Shown: positions 33,742 to 42,703 of the stretch, one piece after another
How positions within the stretch are numbered: the stretch's first letter is position 1
Layout of the letters: every line of letters starts with the position of its first letter
NCBI GenBank assembly: GCA_041940025.1
Contig: JBGTSY010000010.1
Coordinates: forward strand, 1-64,000
DNA length: 64,000 nt
DNA from: UBA5859 sp041940025
GTDB lineage: Bacteria; Pseudomonadota; Gammaproteobacteria; UBA5859
Direction of reading: 5' to 3'
The notes under the pieces: model-generated
Told to the model about the DNA's origin: nothing
Seen by the model: the letters and a program-made list of their open reading frames with translations, nothing else
The model's database searches: none
Program-made: the position numbers and the translations under genes

Positions 33742-35466
33742 ATGAAGCCAGTTCGGATCAGACGCCGAGAGATCCCAGCAGAGGCCGAAGCTAACTTAGA
33801 AGATCTGCCTCCTTTGCTCAGACGGCTCTATGCTGCCCGTGGGATCCGCTCATCCGCTGAGTTGAGCCGAACGCTAGATATCTTAGCACCACCCAAGCTG
33901 CTTAAAGGCATGGATGTGGCTGTCCACCTCCTTTATGACTCCCTGGTGAAGCAAGAAAATATTTTAATAGTGGCTGACTATGATGCCGATGGCGCTACCA
34001 GTTGCGCGTTGATGGTCAAGGCGTTGCGGCAAATGGGCGCGCGTCGAGTGGGGTACCTGGTTCCCAATCGTTTTGAATATGGTTATGGATTGACTCCCGA
34101 GATTGTGGAAATAGCAGCAGCGAAATCACCCGATCTCATTGTCACTGTGGATAATGGTATCGCTAGCATCTCTGGTGTGAAGAGGGCGAAAGAATTGGGT
34201 ATTCCCGTACTCATTACAGATCACCATTTACCACCCGAACAACTACCCGATGCCGCCGCCATTGTGAATCCAAATCAGCATGGGGATAGTTTTCCCAGCA
34301 AGTGCTTGGCGGGTGTCGGTGTGGCCTTTTATCTGCTCATGGCGTTGCGTCTCTATCTACGTGACGCGAATTGGTTTGCTACGCAGAAAATAGATGAACC
34401 CAACTTGGCACAGTATCTAGATTTAGTTGCCCTTGGCACTGTCGCAGACATAGTTCCCCTGGACCAATGCAATCGTGCATTAGTGTACCAAGGTTTACGG
34501 CGTATAGCGGCAGGCGAAGCATGTGATGGCGTACAGGCACTGCTGCAAGTAGCAGGTAAAAGCGCCACCAATATACAAGCTAGCGATCTTGGATTTAGTT
34601 TGGGGCCGAGATTAAATGCAGCTGGACGCCTAGATGATATGACCGTGGGTATTGAATGTTTGCTTGCCGAAGATGCTGAATCTGCGTTGATCCTGGCTTC
34701 ACAGTTAGACAGCTTGAATCGTAGTCGGCGGCAGATTGAGGCCCGCATGCAACAAGAGGCATTGACTTTAGTGGACCAAATCGCGACGACTGCGCTCCCC
34801 ACGGGGATCTGTTTAATGCAGCCGGATTGGCATACCGGTGTGGTGGGGATAGTCGCTTCACGATTAAAAGAGCGCTGTGCACGACCGGTGATTGTTTTTT
34901 CGTCGGATGGTGCGCACACTTTGAAAGGTTCCGGCAGGGCGATTAGCGGATTTCACATACGGGATGCATTGGCGAATATCGATGCCAAGTATCCAGATCT
35001 CATTCTTAAGTTTGGTGGCCACGCGATGGCTGCCGGCTTATCCATTCGTGTACAAGACTATGAGCAATTTGCCGAAGCATTTAACTGCGAAGCGGAGGCA
35101 AGTCTCGCAGCCGATCAACTACAACAGATTATTGAATCCGACGGCGAATTAGCAGTCGAACAGTTGGATTTGGTTCACGCCGAGCAATTGCAACAGGCCG
35201 GACCTTGGGGGCAACATTTTCCTGAACCCTGTTTCGATGGTCAGTTTTGCGTTGAAGATTACGCGATAGTGGCTGAGAAACATGTGAAGATGCGGCTGAA
35301 GCCCACTGGGGGCACGCCTAGTTTGAATGCAATTTGGTTTTCCGCGCTAGATAGATTGCCTGCAAGATTGGATCAAGTCCGTATCGCCTACCGACTGACG
35401 GTGAATGAATATTTAGCCACGCGCTCGGTGCAATTGATTGTGGAATACCTGGAGCCGCTCAACTGA
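33742..35466 (+). CDS. recJ: Single-stranded-DNA-specific exonuclease RecJ
   Basis: A 574-residue DHH-family 5'-3' exonuclease used in RecFOR recombination and mismatch repair. Metal motifs are visible: ADYDADGATSCALMVKAL, VTVDNGIAS, the DHH in LITDHHLPPEQ, VALGTVADIVPL and the DHHA1 part GSGRAISGFHIRDAL with KFGGHAMAAGL. The start is the ATG at 33742, directly after the thrC stop; an adjoining TTG is less likely. It is probably co-transcribed with thrC. Confidence 0.95.
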   Translation: MKPVRIRRREIPAEAEANLEDLPPLLRRLYAARGIRSSAELSRTLDILAPPKLLKGMDVAVHLLYDSLVKQENILIVADYDADGATSCALMVKALRQMGARRVGYLVPNRFEYGYGLTPEIVEIAAAKSPDLIVTVDNGIASISGVKRAKELGIPVLITDHHLPPEQLPDAAAIVNPNQHGDSFPSKCLAGVGVAFYLLMALRLYLRDANWFATQKIDEPNLAQYLDLVALGTVADIVPLDQCNRALVYQGLRRIAAGEACDGVQALLQVAGKSATNIQASDLGFSLGPRLNAAGRLDDMTVGIECLLAEDAESALILASQLDSLNRSRRQIEARMQQEALTLVDQIATTALPTGICLMQPDWHTGVVGIVASRLKERCARPVIVFSSDGAHTLKGSGRAISGFHIRDALANIDAKYPDLILKFGGHAMAAGLSIRVQDYEQFAEAFNCEAEASLAADQLQQIIESDGELAVEQLDLVHAEQLQQAGPWGQHFPEPCFDGQFCVEDYAIVAEKHVKMRLKPTGGTPSLNAIWFSALDRLPARLDQVRIAYRLTVNEYLATRSVQLIVEYLEPLN

Positions 35467-35477
35467 CTGATGGCAAA

Positions 35478-35506
35478 TTGGTATAAAAGCAACGCTGGTG
35501 TAAAAT
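35478..35506 (+). promoter_or_regulatory. Likely sigma-70 promoter for prfB
   Basis: TTGGTA (35478-35483), a 17-base spacer and TAAAAT (35501-35506) stand about 30 bases before the prfB start. The spacing is ideal and the match good. It would let prfB-lysS be transcribed apart from thrC-recJ. Confidence 0.45.
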
Positions 35507-35537
35507 GGCGCTCTCAATCACATGCAGTCCTAGTATC

Positions 35538-36636
35538 ATGTTAGAAATCAATCCCGTTCTTACCCGTATCTCAGATTATAAAGAGCGCGTTCATGCTCTG
35601 AGGGGGTATCTTTGACTTTGATAGCAAGCAAGAACGTCTAGAAGAGGTCTCTCGTCTATTGGAAGATCCGAAGATTTGGGAGGATCCGGATCAGGCGCAA
35701 CTGTTCGGAAAAGAGCGTGCCCAGTTGGAAAAGTTGGTGGAAGCCATCATCACGCTGGAGGGCAGTTTAGCGGATGCATCGGAACTCTTATCCTTAGCCG
35801 AAGATGAAAATGACGAGGAGACGTTTGATGCTGTACAGCAAGATTTAGATGCGCTTGTGCTGACTTTAGAGGATCTGGAATTTCGGCGCATGTTTTCTGG
35901 CGAGTTGGATGCCAATGCCGCCTTCATTGACATTCAGGCGGGTGCCGGCGGCACGGAAGCACAGGACTGGGCGGAAATGATTTTGCGCATGTATTTGCGC
36001 TGGGCAGATCAAAAAGGCTTTCAAACTGAAATCACCGAATACTCCCCTGGTGAGGTGGCAGGCATCAAAAGCGCGACCGTGCGTTTTGAAGGTGAGTACG
36101 CCTATGGTTGGTTACGAACCGAGTCTGGCGTACATCGTCTGGTGCGAAAATCTCCTTTTAATGCCGGCGGTGCGCGGCACACTTCTTTTGCTTCTGTTTT
36201 TGCCTATCCGGAGGTAGACGAAGAGTTTGAGATCGAGATCAATCCGGCCGATCTGCGCATTGATACCTACCGCGCCAGTGGCGCGGGCGGGCAGCATGTG
36301 AATCGCACAGACTCGGCCGTACGTATTACCCATCTACCCACTGGAATTGTGGTGCAGTCCCAAAGTGATCGTTCGCAACACCGCAATAAGGCCACGGCAA
36401 TGGGTCAATTGAAAGCCAAGTTGTATGAGCAGCAGAGAAGAGAGCAAGAAAAAGAGAAACAATCCATGGAAGAGAGTAAATCGGAAATTGGTTGGGGTAG
36501 TCAGATCCGATCGTACGTATTGGATCAATCCCGCATTAAAGATTTACGCACAGGAGTAGAGACATCCAATACACAAGCGGTGTTGGATGGTAGTTTAGAT
36601 AAATTCATTGAAGCCAGCCTGAAAATGGGGCTCTAA
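35538..36636 (+). CDS. prfB: Peptide chain release factor 2, with programmed +1 frameshift
   Basis: RF2 of 365 residues, read as 25 codons from the ATG at 35538, then +1 past the in-frame UGA at 35613-35615 and on to 36636. The catalytic GGQ lies in ASGAGGQHVNRTDSAV, and the SPF tripeptide that reads UGA/UAA is in RKSPFNAGGARHTSF. The total length equals E. coli RF2. Without the frameshift the visible frame has only an internal start and loses the N-terminus. It is followed 22 bases later by lysS, the same pair as in many gammaproteobacteria. Confidence 0.96.
35601..35616 (+). promoter_or_regulatory. RF2 autoregulatory frameshift site
   Basis: AGGGGGTATCTTTGAC holds the known elements: an internal Shine-Dalgarno-like AGGGGG, the slippery CTT, the UGA stop and the following C. 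When RF2 is scarce the ribosome slips +1 from CTT U to continue into the main frame. Established in E. coli and conserved across bacteria. Confidence 0.96.
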
Positions 36637-36658
36637 CTCAACCAAAGGTCAGTGCAGT

Positions 36659-38206
36659 ATGGCGGAACAAGAAGAACATGAACTGATCGCGCTGCGTCGC
36701 GAAAAATTGAAAGCATTAAGAGAGCAGGGTATCGCCTTCCCTAATGATTTTCGCCGAGACCATCTTGCCGCTGACATTTTTCAGCAGCATGGTGAGCGCG
36801 ATTCTGAGCAGTTGGACGAGAAAGCCGTGTCTGTGAAGGTAGCAGGACGCATCATGACCCGTCGGGTGATGGGCAAAGCGGCATTCATTCATATCAAAGA
36901 CGTCAGTGGACAGATCCAAATCTATCTGCGAAAAAATGATCTGCCTGATGGGGTTTTCGAAGAGTTTAAAAAATGGGATCTGGGCGATATTGTTGCGGTG
37001 TCAGGCGTTCTATTTCGTACTAAGACCGATGAGTTATCGGTGCGTGCCAGTTCCTTGAGATTGTTGACGAAGTCGATTCGACCCTTACCAGAAAAGTTTC
37101 ACGGATTGCAGGATGCGGAGATTCGTGCCCGTCAGCGTTACGTGGATCTCATTATGAATGATGAGACCCGTGAACGTTTTCGTACTCGTTCTCGAATTGT
37201 CGCCAAGATCCGCCAGTTCTTGGAAGACCGTGACTATCTCGAAGTGGAAACGCCCATGATGCAAGTATTACCGGGCGGCGCGCATGCCAAACCTTTTACC
37301 ACCCATCACAACGCTCTGGATATGGCGCTCTATTTACGAGTGGCACCTGAGTTGTTTTTAAAGCGCTGTGTAGTGGGTGGTTTCGAAAAAGTATTTGAGA
37401 TTAACCGAAACTTTAGAAATGAAGGTCTGTCTACACGCCACAATCCGGAATTCACCATGTTGGAGTTTTATTGCAGTTATGAAGATTATCATTATTTAAT
37501 GGATCTGACCGAAGAGCTGATGCGGGAAATCGCCGAGCAAGTCGTGGGAAGCGCTCGTATCACTTATCAAGGTGAGACCATCCATTTTGACTCACCCTTT
37601 AGACGCCTGACCTTGGCGGAAGCCATTTTGAGCTACAACACCGATCTCACAGAGCAAGAGTTGTATGATCTTTCACGCCTGCGAGAATTGGCGAACCACC
37701 ATAAGATTTTGGTGAAGGATGCTTATGGAGTCGGTAAGTTGCAGTTGGAGTTGTTTGAAAAAACCGTGGAACATCAGTTAATCGATCCCACCTTTATTAC
37801 TCACTATCCAGTAGAGGTGTCTCCCCTGGCCAGACCAAATGATGACAACTCTTTTGTGACCGATCGATTTGAGTTATTCATTGGTGGCCGTGAAATCGCC
37901 AATGGCTTTTCAGAATTAAACGATGCAGAAGATCAAGCCGAACGATTCATCCAGCAAGCGAAAGAACGGAGCGAAGGTGATGAAGAGGCGATGCAGTATG
38001 ATGAAGATTATATTCACGCATTGGAATACGGTATGCCGCCCACTGCTGGAGAAGGCATTGGCATTGATCGTTTGGTCATGCTGATGACTGATTCGCCTTC
38101 GATTCGAGATGTACTACTGTTCCCGCACATGCGGCCGGTAAAAAAGAAAAGTGATTTAGCGCTCCCAGAGGACATGCTGGACGGGATCGATGCCGATGGG
38201 GGCTAA
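36659..38206 (+). CDS. lysS: Lysyl-tRNA synthetase, class II
   Basis: A 515-residue class II synthetase. An N-terminal OB-fold anticodon domain (KVAGRIMTRRVMGKAAFIHI) is followed by the catalytic domain: motif 2 FEINRNFRNEGLSTRHNPEF and motif 3 GEGIGIDRLVMLMTDSPSIR. LysS-specific ETPMMQVLPGGAHAKPF is present. It probably shares a transcript with prfB. Its stop is 22 bases from the end of the convergent ygfZ. Confidence 0.97.
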   Translation: MAEQEEHELIALRREKLKALREQGIAFPNDFRRDHLAADIFQQHGERDSEQLDEKAVSVKVAGRIMTRRVMGKAAFIHIKDVSGQIQIYLRKNDLPDGVFEEFKKWDLGDIVAVSGVLFRTKTDELSVRASSLRLLTKSIRPLPEKFHGLQDAEIRARQRYVDLIMNDETRERFRTRSRIVAKIRQFLEDRDYLEVETPMMQVLPGGAHAKPFTTHHNALDMALYLRVAPELFLKRCVVGGFEKVFEINRNFRNEGLSTRHNPEFTMLEFYCSYEDYHYLMDLTEELMREIAEQVVGSARITYQGETIHFDSPFRRLTLAEAILSYNTDLTEQELYDLSRLRELANHHKILVKDAYGVGKLQLELFEKTVEHQLIDPTFITHYPVEVSPLARPNDDNSFVTDRFELFIGGREIANGFSELNDAEDQAERFIQQAKERSEGDEEAMQYDEDYIHALEYGMPPTAGEGIGIDRLVMLMTDSPSIRDVLLFPHMRPVKKKSDLALPEDMLDGIDADGG

Positions 38207-38228
38207 GTAAAAAAGCGGCAGAACGGCA

Positions 38229-39272
38229 TTAGTCCGGGAGGGCGTAGGGCAAGGGTTCGAAGTGAAGTTTGGGCCCAGTGTCGCTGTCTAGATGTATCTC
38301 CCCCGATTGTTGTAAGTCTATCGGCACAACCGCTAACAATTCGATTCCGTCATCAGGCGCCCAAGTACCGCTCACTACCTGACCGGCGTTTTGCGAGGCG
38401 CTCAATCCGGGTTGGTAAAGCGGTGCGCCAGCAGGCGGTATCTCATCCCGCTTAGCCGTCGCGTAATAGAGTCGACGCTTCAATTTACCTCGGTAGTGCA
38501 TGCGAGCGACAATTTCCTGACCCGGATAGCAGCCTTTTTGAAAACTCAATCCCTGCACCAAATCGAGATTGACCATTTGTGGCACATACTGTTCCGTCAA
38601 TGCGAGATCGATCTCTACCAGACCGGCGCGTATATCGATAAGTTGCCAAGCGGACGCACCCACAGGCGCACCATGAACATCTAATTTCTGCCACAGGTTT
38701 TTTGCTTGCTGTTGTGCGCCTATTATCTCATAGCGGGGCAATTTGCCTGGGATCTTCAGGACACACCCGTCAGAATGTGGAGTGAGATCATAGAGATCCT
38801 CTGGTAGTGCTCCGATGATCTGTTGCAAATGCTGAGTACTGTTTGTACCTGAGACACCAAAATGACAAAACTGACTGGACACGTTCTCTATTGTGACTTG
38901 GCTACGTAAAATAAATTTGTTCAGTGTCTCCATGAGCACGGGCGCAATGGAGGAGGGTGTCAGTGAATAAAAAGAGTCCTCCAAGGTGAATAGACGCATG
39001 GTGGCAATCACCCGTCCTTTGGCGTTACAGAGTGCGTTTAACTGCCATTGGTTTTCGCCGAGTTGGGCCACCTCATTGGTTAAGAGATTATGTAGGAATG
39101 ATCGGGCATCTTTGCCGCTGATACGAATCAGACTTTGATGTTGCAGATCGGCAAACACAAACCCTGACATGGCTACCTGAGCTTCACGACGAGGATGGCC
39201 AAAATCACGCACCCTGTCGTCTTCATACTGTGCCCCTGCCTGTTGCAGGTAATTTTTCCATTCCGCTTGCAT
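38229..39272 (-). CDS. ygfZ: Folate-binding Fe-S maturation protein YgfZ
   Basis: A 347-residue GcvT-like protein that helps assemble or repair some Fe-S enzymes, such as MiaB. The signature KGCYPGQEIVARMHYRGKLK with its conserved Cys is intact. VFADLQHQSLIRISGKDARSFLHNLLTNEV near the N-terminus is the folate-binding fold start (shown in part). It is single and divergent from sdhE, a neighbour in many gammaproteobacteria. Confidence 0.92.
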   Translation of the reverse strand: MQAEWKNYLQQAGAQYEDDRVRDFGHPRREAQVAMSGFVFADLQHQSLIRISGKDARSFLHNLLTNEVAQLGENQWQLNALCNAKGRVIATMRLFTLEDSFYSLTPSSIAPVLMETLNKFILRSQVTIENVSSQFCHFGVSGTNSTQHLQQIIGALPEDLYDLTPHSDGCVLKIPGKLPRYEIIGAQQQAKNLWQKLDVHGAPVGASAWQLIDIRAGLVEIDLALTEQYVPQMVNLDLVQGLSFQKGCYPGQEIVARMHYRGKLKRRLYYATAKRDEIPPAGAPLYQPGLSASQNAGQVVSGTWAPDDGIELLAVVPIDLQQSGEIHLDSDTGPKLHFEPLPYALPD

Positions 39273-39408
39273 ATGATTCCCTAGAAATGTCCCTCTGGAA
39301 GAGGGGCAGTGCTTGCGCCCACTATCTTTGATCCCTATTCTATCACCATTAAATCCTTGAGCTAAATGAATCTAGCTAGTAAACAACCCCTATTGAACGG
39401 CGGAACCC

Positions 39409-39690
39409 ATGTACGAACACGATCAAAGCCCGAGTCCGGATGAATGTGCACGCATTCGCTGGGCCTGTCGACGGGGTATGTTAGAGCTGGATCTGTTTCT
39501 GTTACCTTTTTTCGAACACCATTATCAAGATTTAGATGAAAAGATGCAGCAAACTTTCATCCAACTACTGAGCTGTGATGATCCAGATCTCTTTGCTTGG
39601 TTAATGGGAAAATCCAAACCTTTAGCGCAGTACACTTTCATTGTAGAGAAAATTCGTGCCGCCACTCAGAATAGAGATCCAGCCGTCTAG
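39409..39690 (+). CDS. sdhE: FAD assembly factor SdhE
   Basis: A 93-residue helical protein that promotes covalent flavinylation of succinate dehydrogenase SdhA and fumarate reductase. The RGMxE motif appears as RRGMLELDLFLLPFFEHHY, and the C-terminal LFAWLMGKSKP is typical. Length is normal. Its 3' end overlaps the ygfX-like gene by 35 bases, the usual sdhE-ygfX pair. Confidence 0.93.
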   Translation: MYEHDQSPSPDECARIRWACRRGMLELDLFLLPFFEHHYQDLDEKMQQTFIQLLSCDDPDLFAWLMGKSKPLAQYTFIVEKIRAATQNRDPAV

Positions 39691-40096
39691 ACGCGCTTTG
39701 ATTTTGCTAGGCGTTATTTTACTTCTGAGCATCCTGTCGGTGAGTGCCACCAGCCTCATAGTGAGTCAAAAAGTGTTGATCTTGGTTTTCTGTTTTCTGA
39801 TCTCCTGGTTCAGTCTCTACCAACTAGGTTGGTTCGGTGGCCATTTACCAACGGCGTTACGATTTAACGGTGCTAGAAATTGGTATTTGCACGAGGGTGA
39901 AAACAGAATTTTGACTATCACAGAATTTAATTTGGTGTATGTCTCCCACCCAATCTGTTTTTTCAAATGTAAAGTGGCGGGAAGAAGACGCCAGGTACCC
40001 TTATTGCTGTTCAACGATAGTTGTGATCCCTCATCACTTAGGCGCTTACGCGTGATAATGCGTCATGGGCGCAAAAGTTGGACGGCACTAAAATAG
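39656..40096 (+). CDS. ygfX: YgfX-like inner-membrane protein
   Basis: A 146-residue protein starting at GTG within sdhE. Two hydrophobic helices (LILLGVILLLSILSVSATSL and VLILVFCFLISWFSLYQLGW) are followed by a small soluble domain ending VPLLLFNDSCDPSSLRRLRV, which is the YgfX (DUF1434) pattern. In E. coli it was described as the toxin CptA of a proposed sdhE/ygfX toxin-antitoxin pair, a role that is disputed. The 3' end overlaps the convergent nadB by 59 bases. Confidence 0.8.
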   Translation: MPPLRIEIQPSRRALILLGVILLLSILSVSATSLIVSQKVLILVFCFLISWFSLYQLGWFGGHLPTALRFNGARNWYLHEGENRILTITEFNLVYVSHPICFFKCKVAGRRRQVPLLLFNDSCDPSSLRRLRVIMRHGRKSWTALK

Positions 40097-41717
40097 TGTC
40101 CTCTGGGGCAATTCTTTGAGTGGGATAGTCTAATGTATAGTGCAGACCACGGCTCTCTTTACGAGACAGGGCGCTGCGGATGATGAGGTTGGAGACATCG
40201 ACGAGATTCCTCAATTCTAGAAGATCCCTGTTCACTTTGAAGTTACCGTAATATTCGTTGGCCTCCATGCGAAGTAATTCCACACGGCGTTTGGCGCGTT
40301 CTAATCGCTTATTGGTGCGCACAATGCCCACATAGTCCCACATGAATCGCCGCAGTTCATGCCAATTGTGGCTCACCACCACCTGTTCATCAGAGTTGGT
40401 TACCCGGGTTTCATCCCAGACTGGGATCTCAAACTGTTCGACTTGTTCGCGCAGTTTAGATTGGATTCTATCGGCGCAAGCGTCTGCAAAGACCAAGCAC
40501 TCTAAAATTGAATTGCTCGCCATGCGGTTGGCGCCGTGTAAGCCGGTACAGGCAGTTTCGCCTACTGCATATAGACCGGGTAGATCGGTTTCAGTATGCA
40601 GATTAGTCATGATACCACCGCAGGTGTAATGGGCGGCAGGCACGACTGGAACGGGTTCTTGCGTGAGGTCAAAACCGTACTCTAAACACTTTTGGTAGAG
40701 GTTAGGAAAATGGCCGCGTACAAACTCAGGTTTTTTATGGCTGATGTCCAGCAGAATGAATTCCAGTCCATGACGTTTCATTTCATGATCGATGGTGCGT
40801 GCCACAATATCACGGGGTGCCAGCTCCGCCTGCGGGTGTCTATGCACCATAAATCGTTCTCCATTAGGCAGATGCAGGGTGGCACCTTCACCGCGCAGTG
40901 CCTCAGTTAATAAAAAGGACTTGGCTTTAGGGTGATAAAGGCAGGTGGGATGAAATTGCATGAACTCCATATTGGTAATGCGGCAACCGGCGCGCCATGC
41001 CATGGCAATGCCATCGCCGGTCGCCGTATCAGGATTACTGCTGTATAGATAGGCTTGTGCGGCGCCACCGGTGGCGAGTATCACATGATTGGCGACGAAG
41101 GTTTCCACCTCGGTGCTGGCGCAATTTAATGCATACAATCCCAGGCAGCGGTTTATCTTGCCACCCAATTTGTGCGCAGTAATCAGATCAATCGCCAGAC
41201 GATGCTCATAAATTCGAATATTGGGATGGGCTCTAGCTTGTTGTTCTAACGTTGTCTCAACGGCTTCACCTGTGGCATCGTCCACATGGAAAATACGTCG
41301 TTCGCTGTGCCCGCCTTCCCGAGTGAGGTGGTAGGATGTGGTGCCTTCATCATCTTTTTCTGTGGTGAATCCCACACCTTGGTCAATTAACCATTCCACT
41401 GCCTGTTGGCTGCGGCGAACGCAAAACTCTACGGTTTCCCGGTGACATAGTCCGACACCTGCATTGAGTGTGTCTTCTATGTGACCCTGCCATTGGGAGG
41501 GATCCGTTACCGCTGCTACCCCGCCCTGAGCATAGAGGGTAGAGCCGACGGATAGCTTACCTTTCGATAACACCGCCACCTGACAGAAAGGCGCCAATTT
41601 AAGCGCAGTGGTGAGGCCTGCGGCACCGCTGCCAACGATGAGTACTTCAGTTGAGATTCTTTTACCCATGGAGTTAAGGTCTATTTTAATTCGGTTCTGG
41701 CCATCTAGAAACTGCAT
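40038..41717 (-). CDS. nadB: L-aspartate oxidase
   Basis: A 559-residue FAD flavoprotein oxidising aspartate to iminoaspartate in NAD biosynthesis. The dinucleotide site EVLIVGSGAAGLTTALKL, SKGKLSVGSTLYAQGG, HTHILDP-equivalent FHVDDATGEAVE, FMQFHPTCLYHP and the LHGANRMASNSILECLVFAD block near the C-terminus are all present. A second in-frame ATG (41669) sits just before the FAD-binding strand and could be the true start. The C-terminal 14 or so residues extend past the usual end and lie over ygfX. Confidence 0.95.
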   Translation of the reverse strand: MQFLDGQNRIKIDLNSMGKRISTEVLIVGSGAAGLTTALKLAPFCQVAVLSKGKLSVGSTLYAQGGVAAVTDPSQWQGHIEDTLNAGVGLCHRETVEFCVRRSQQAVEWLIDQGVGFTTEKDDEGTTSYHLTREGGHSERRIFHVDDATGEAVETTLEQQARAHPNIRIYEHRLAIDLITAHKLGGKINRCLGLYALNCASTEVETFVANHVILATGGAAQAYLYSSNPDTATGDGIAMAWRAGCRITNMEFMQFHPTCLYHPKAKSFLLTEALRGEGATLHLPNGERFMVHRHPQAELAPRDIVARTIDHEMKRHGLEFILLDISHKKPEFVRGHFPNLYQKCLEYGFDLTQEPVPVVPAAHYTCGGIMTNLHTETDLPGLYAVGETACTGLHGANRMASNSILECLVFADACADRIQSKLREQVEQFEIPVWDETRVTNSDEQVVVSHNWHELRRFMWDYVGIVRTNKRLERAKRRVELLRMEANEYYGNFKVNRDLLELRNLVDVSNLIIRSALSRKESRGLHYTLDYPTQRIAPEDTILVPSNFCAHDALSRVSA

Positions 41718-42176
41718 AGGCGCCTAGCCCGTTTATTAATGGAATATTACACCACTTTAGCTGGCCGATGGAATCCAAGCTCTGATTCACCCATGAAGAT
41801 GACCTTCAATGTTTTTATGTACTGCCTAGAGCGCAGTTGGGAATAGTCGATAAGTATCTGTAATTCAAGCTAAAAACTTAAAATAATAAGATTGTATGTT
41901 AGATCTGAAGGCAGGCAAAAAGAGTGCCCGTGATGAGTGTCACAATTAACACACTCAATTGCGTACATCACTAAGCTTCAATGCTTTAACGTCAGTGGCA
42001 CGGAGCCCTGATGATTTTTTGTGGAACAGAAATAAGTGTCACCATTGATAACTCTCTTGCTAGGGGAGTCCAGCTTGGCAATGCACTGGTAAATTCTATC
42101 CCGATGTGAGTGTCGGCATGATTTAAGTTTCAGCAGCTTAAGAACATTCAGGTATACTCCTGTCTCAAGGAGTTCA
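41718..42176. other. Gene-free region where rpoE-rseA-rseB would be expected
   Basis: 460 bases between nadB and rseC without a recognisable gene. In E. coli and Pseudomonas this is where rpoE/algU, rseA/mucA and rseB/mucB stand; no fragment of a sigma-70 region 2 or 4 was recognised here. A TATACT at 42153-42158 could be the -10 of the rseC promoter, with a poor -35. Otherwise nothing identifiable. Confidence 0.6.
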
Positions 42177-42179
42177 ATG

Positions 42180-42674
42180 ATGATCGAGCAATATGCCAGA
42201 GTTAGAGAGGTTGAGGGTAATTTTGCCTGGGTTGAGGTCATGCGTCAGTCAGCCTGTAGCGGTTGCAGTGCAAATAAAGGGTGTGGCACGGCCAGTATCG
42301 ACCGTCTTTTCGGGCATAAACGCGCGCGATTGAAGGCTATGTTGGTAGAATTAGAGGTGGAACCGGGCGATCTCGTGATCATTGGCATCCCTGAAAGTAG
42401 TATGTTACGTATCGCAACTTTGGTCTATCTTTTGCCCCTTGTGGGATTGATTTTTGGCGCTTTGGCCGGTGGCAAGCTTGAATTTTTCGGTCAGAGTGCA
42501 CAATTTAGTGATCTATCTGCGCTGTTATTTGCATTGGTCGGTTTTGCTACCGCATGCATCGTCTCCTACTTTTTTTTACGGCGGGTGCGATTCGATCCCC
42601 ATTACCAACCTCAATTGGTGCGGTATCTTGACAAGGGGCAGCAGATCAATACGTTACCTGTGGTGGCCAGCTAG
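42180..42674 (+). CDS. rseC: RseC/MucC family membrane regulator
   Basis: About 164 residues. The cytoplasmic N-terminus holds a cysteine cluster (C26, C29, C35 in SACSGCSANKGCGT) that may bind an Fe-S cluster. Two transmembrane helices follow (LVYLLPLVGLIFGALAGGKL and LLFALVGFATACIVSYFFLR). RseC members modulate sigma-E or redox/electron-transfer (Rsx) systems. AAGGAG at 42167-42172 sits 7 bases from the ATG at 42180 but only 4 from the ATG at 42177, so 42180 is preferred. Unusually, rpoE, rseA and rseB are not next to it. Confidence 0.87.
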   Translation: MIEQYARVREVEGNFAWVEVMRQSACSGCSANKGCGTASIDRLFGHKRARLKAMLVELEVEPGDLVIIGIPESSMLRIATLVYLLPLVGLIFGALAGGKLEFFGQSAQFSDLSALLFALVGFATACIVSYFFLRRVRFDPHYQPQLVRYLDKGQQINTLPVVAS

Positions 42675-42703
42675 CGAAGTGAATTTTTCCGAGGGGGTAT
42701 ATT

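Noticed and set aside
34353..34919. Antisense open frame of 188 codons inside recJ
   Set aside because: It is a shadow of the recJ frame; the recJ product has all its family motifs and the antisense product matches nothing.
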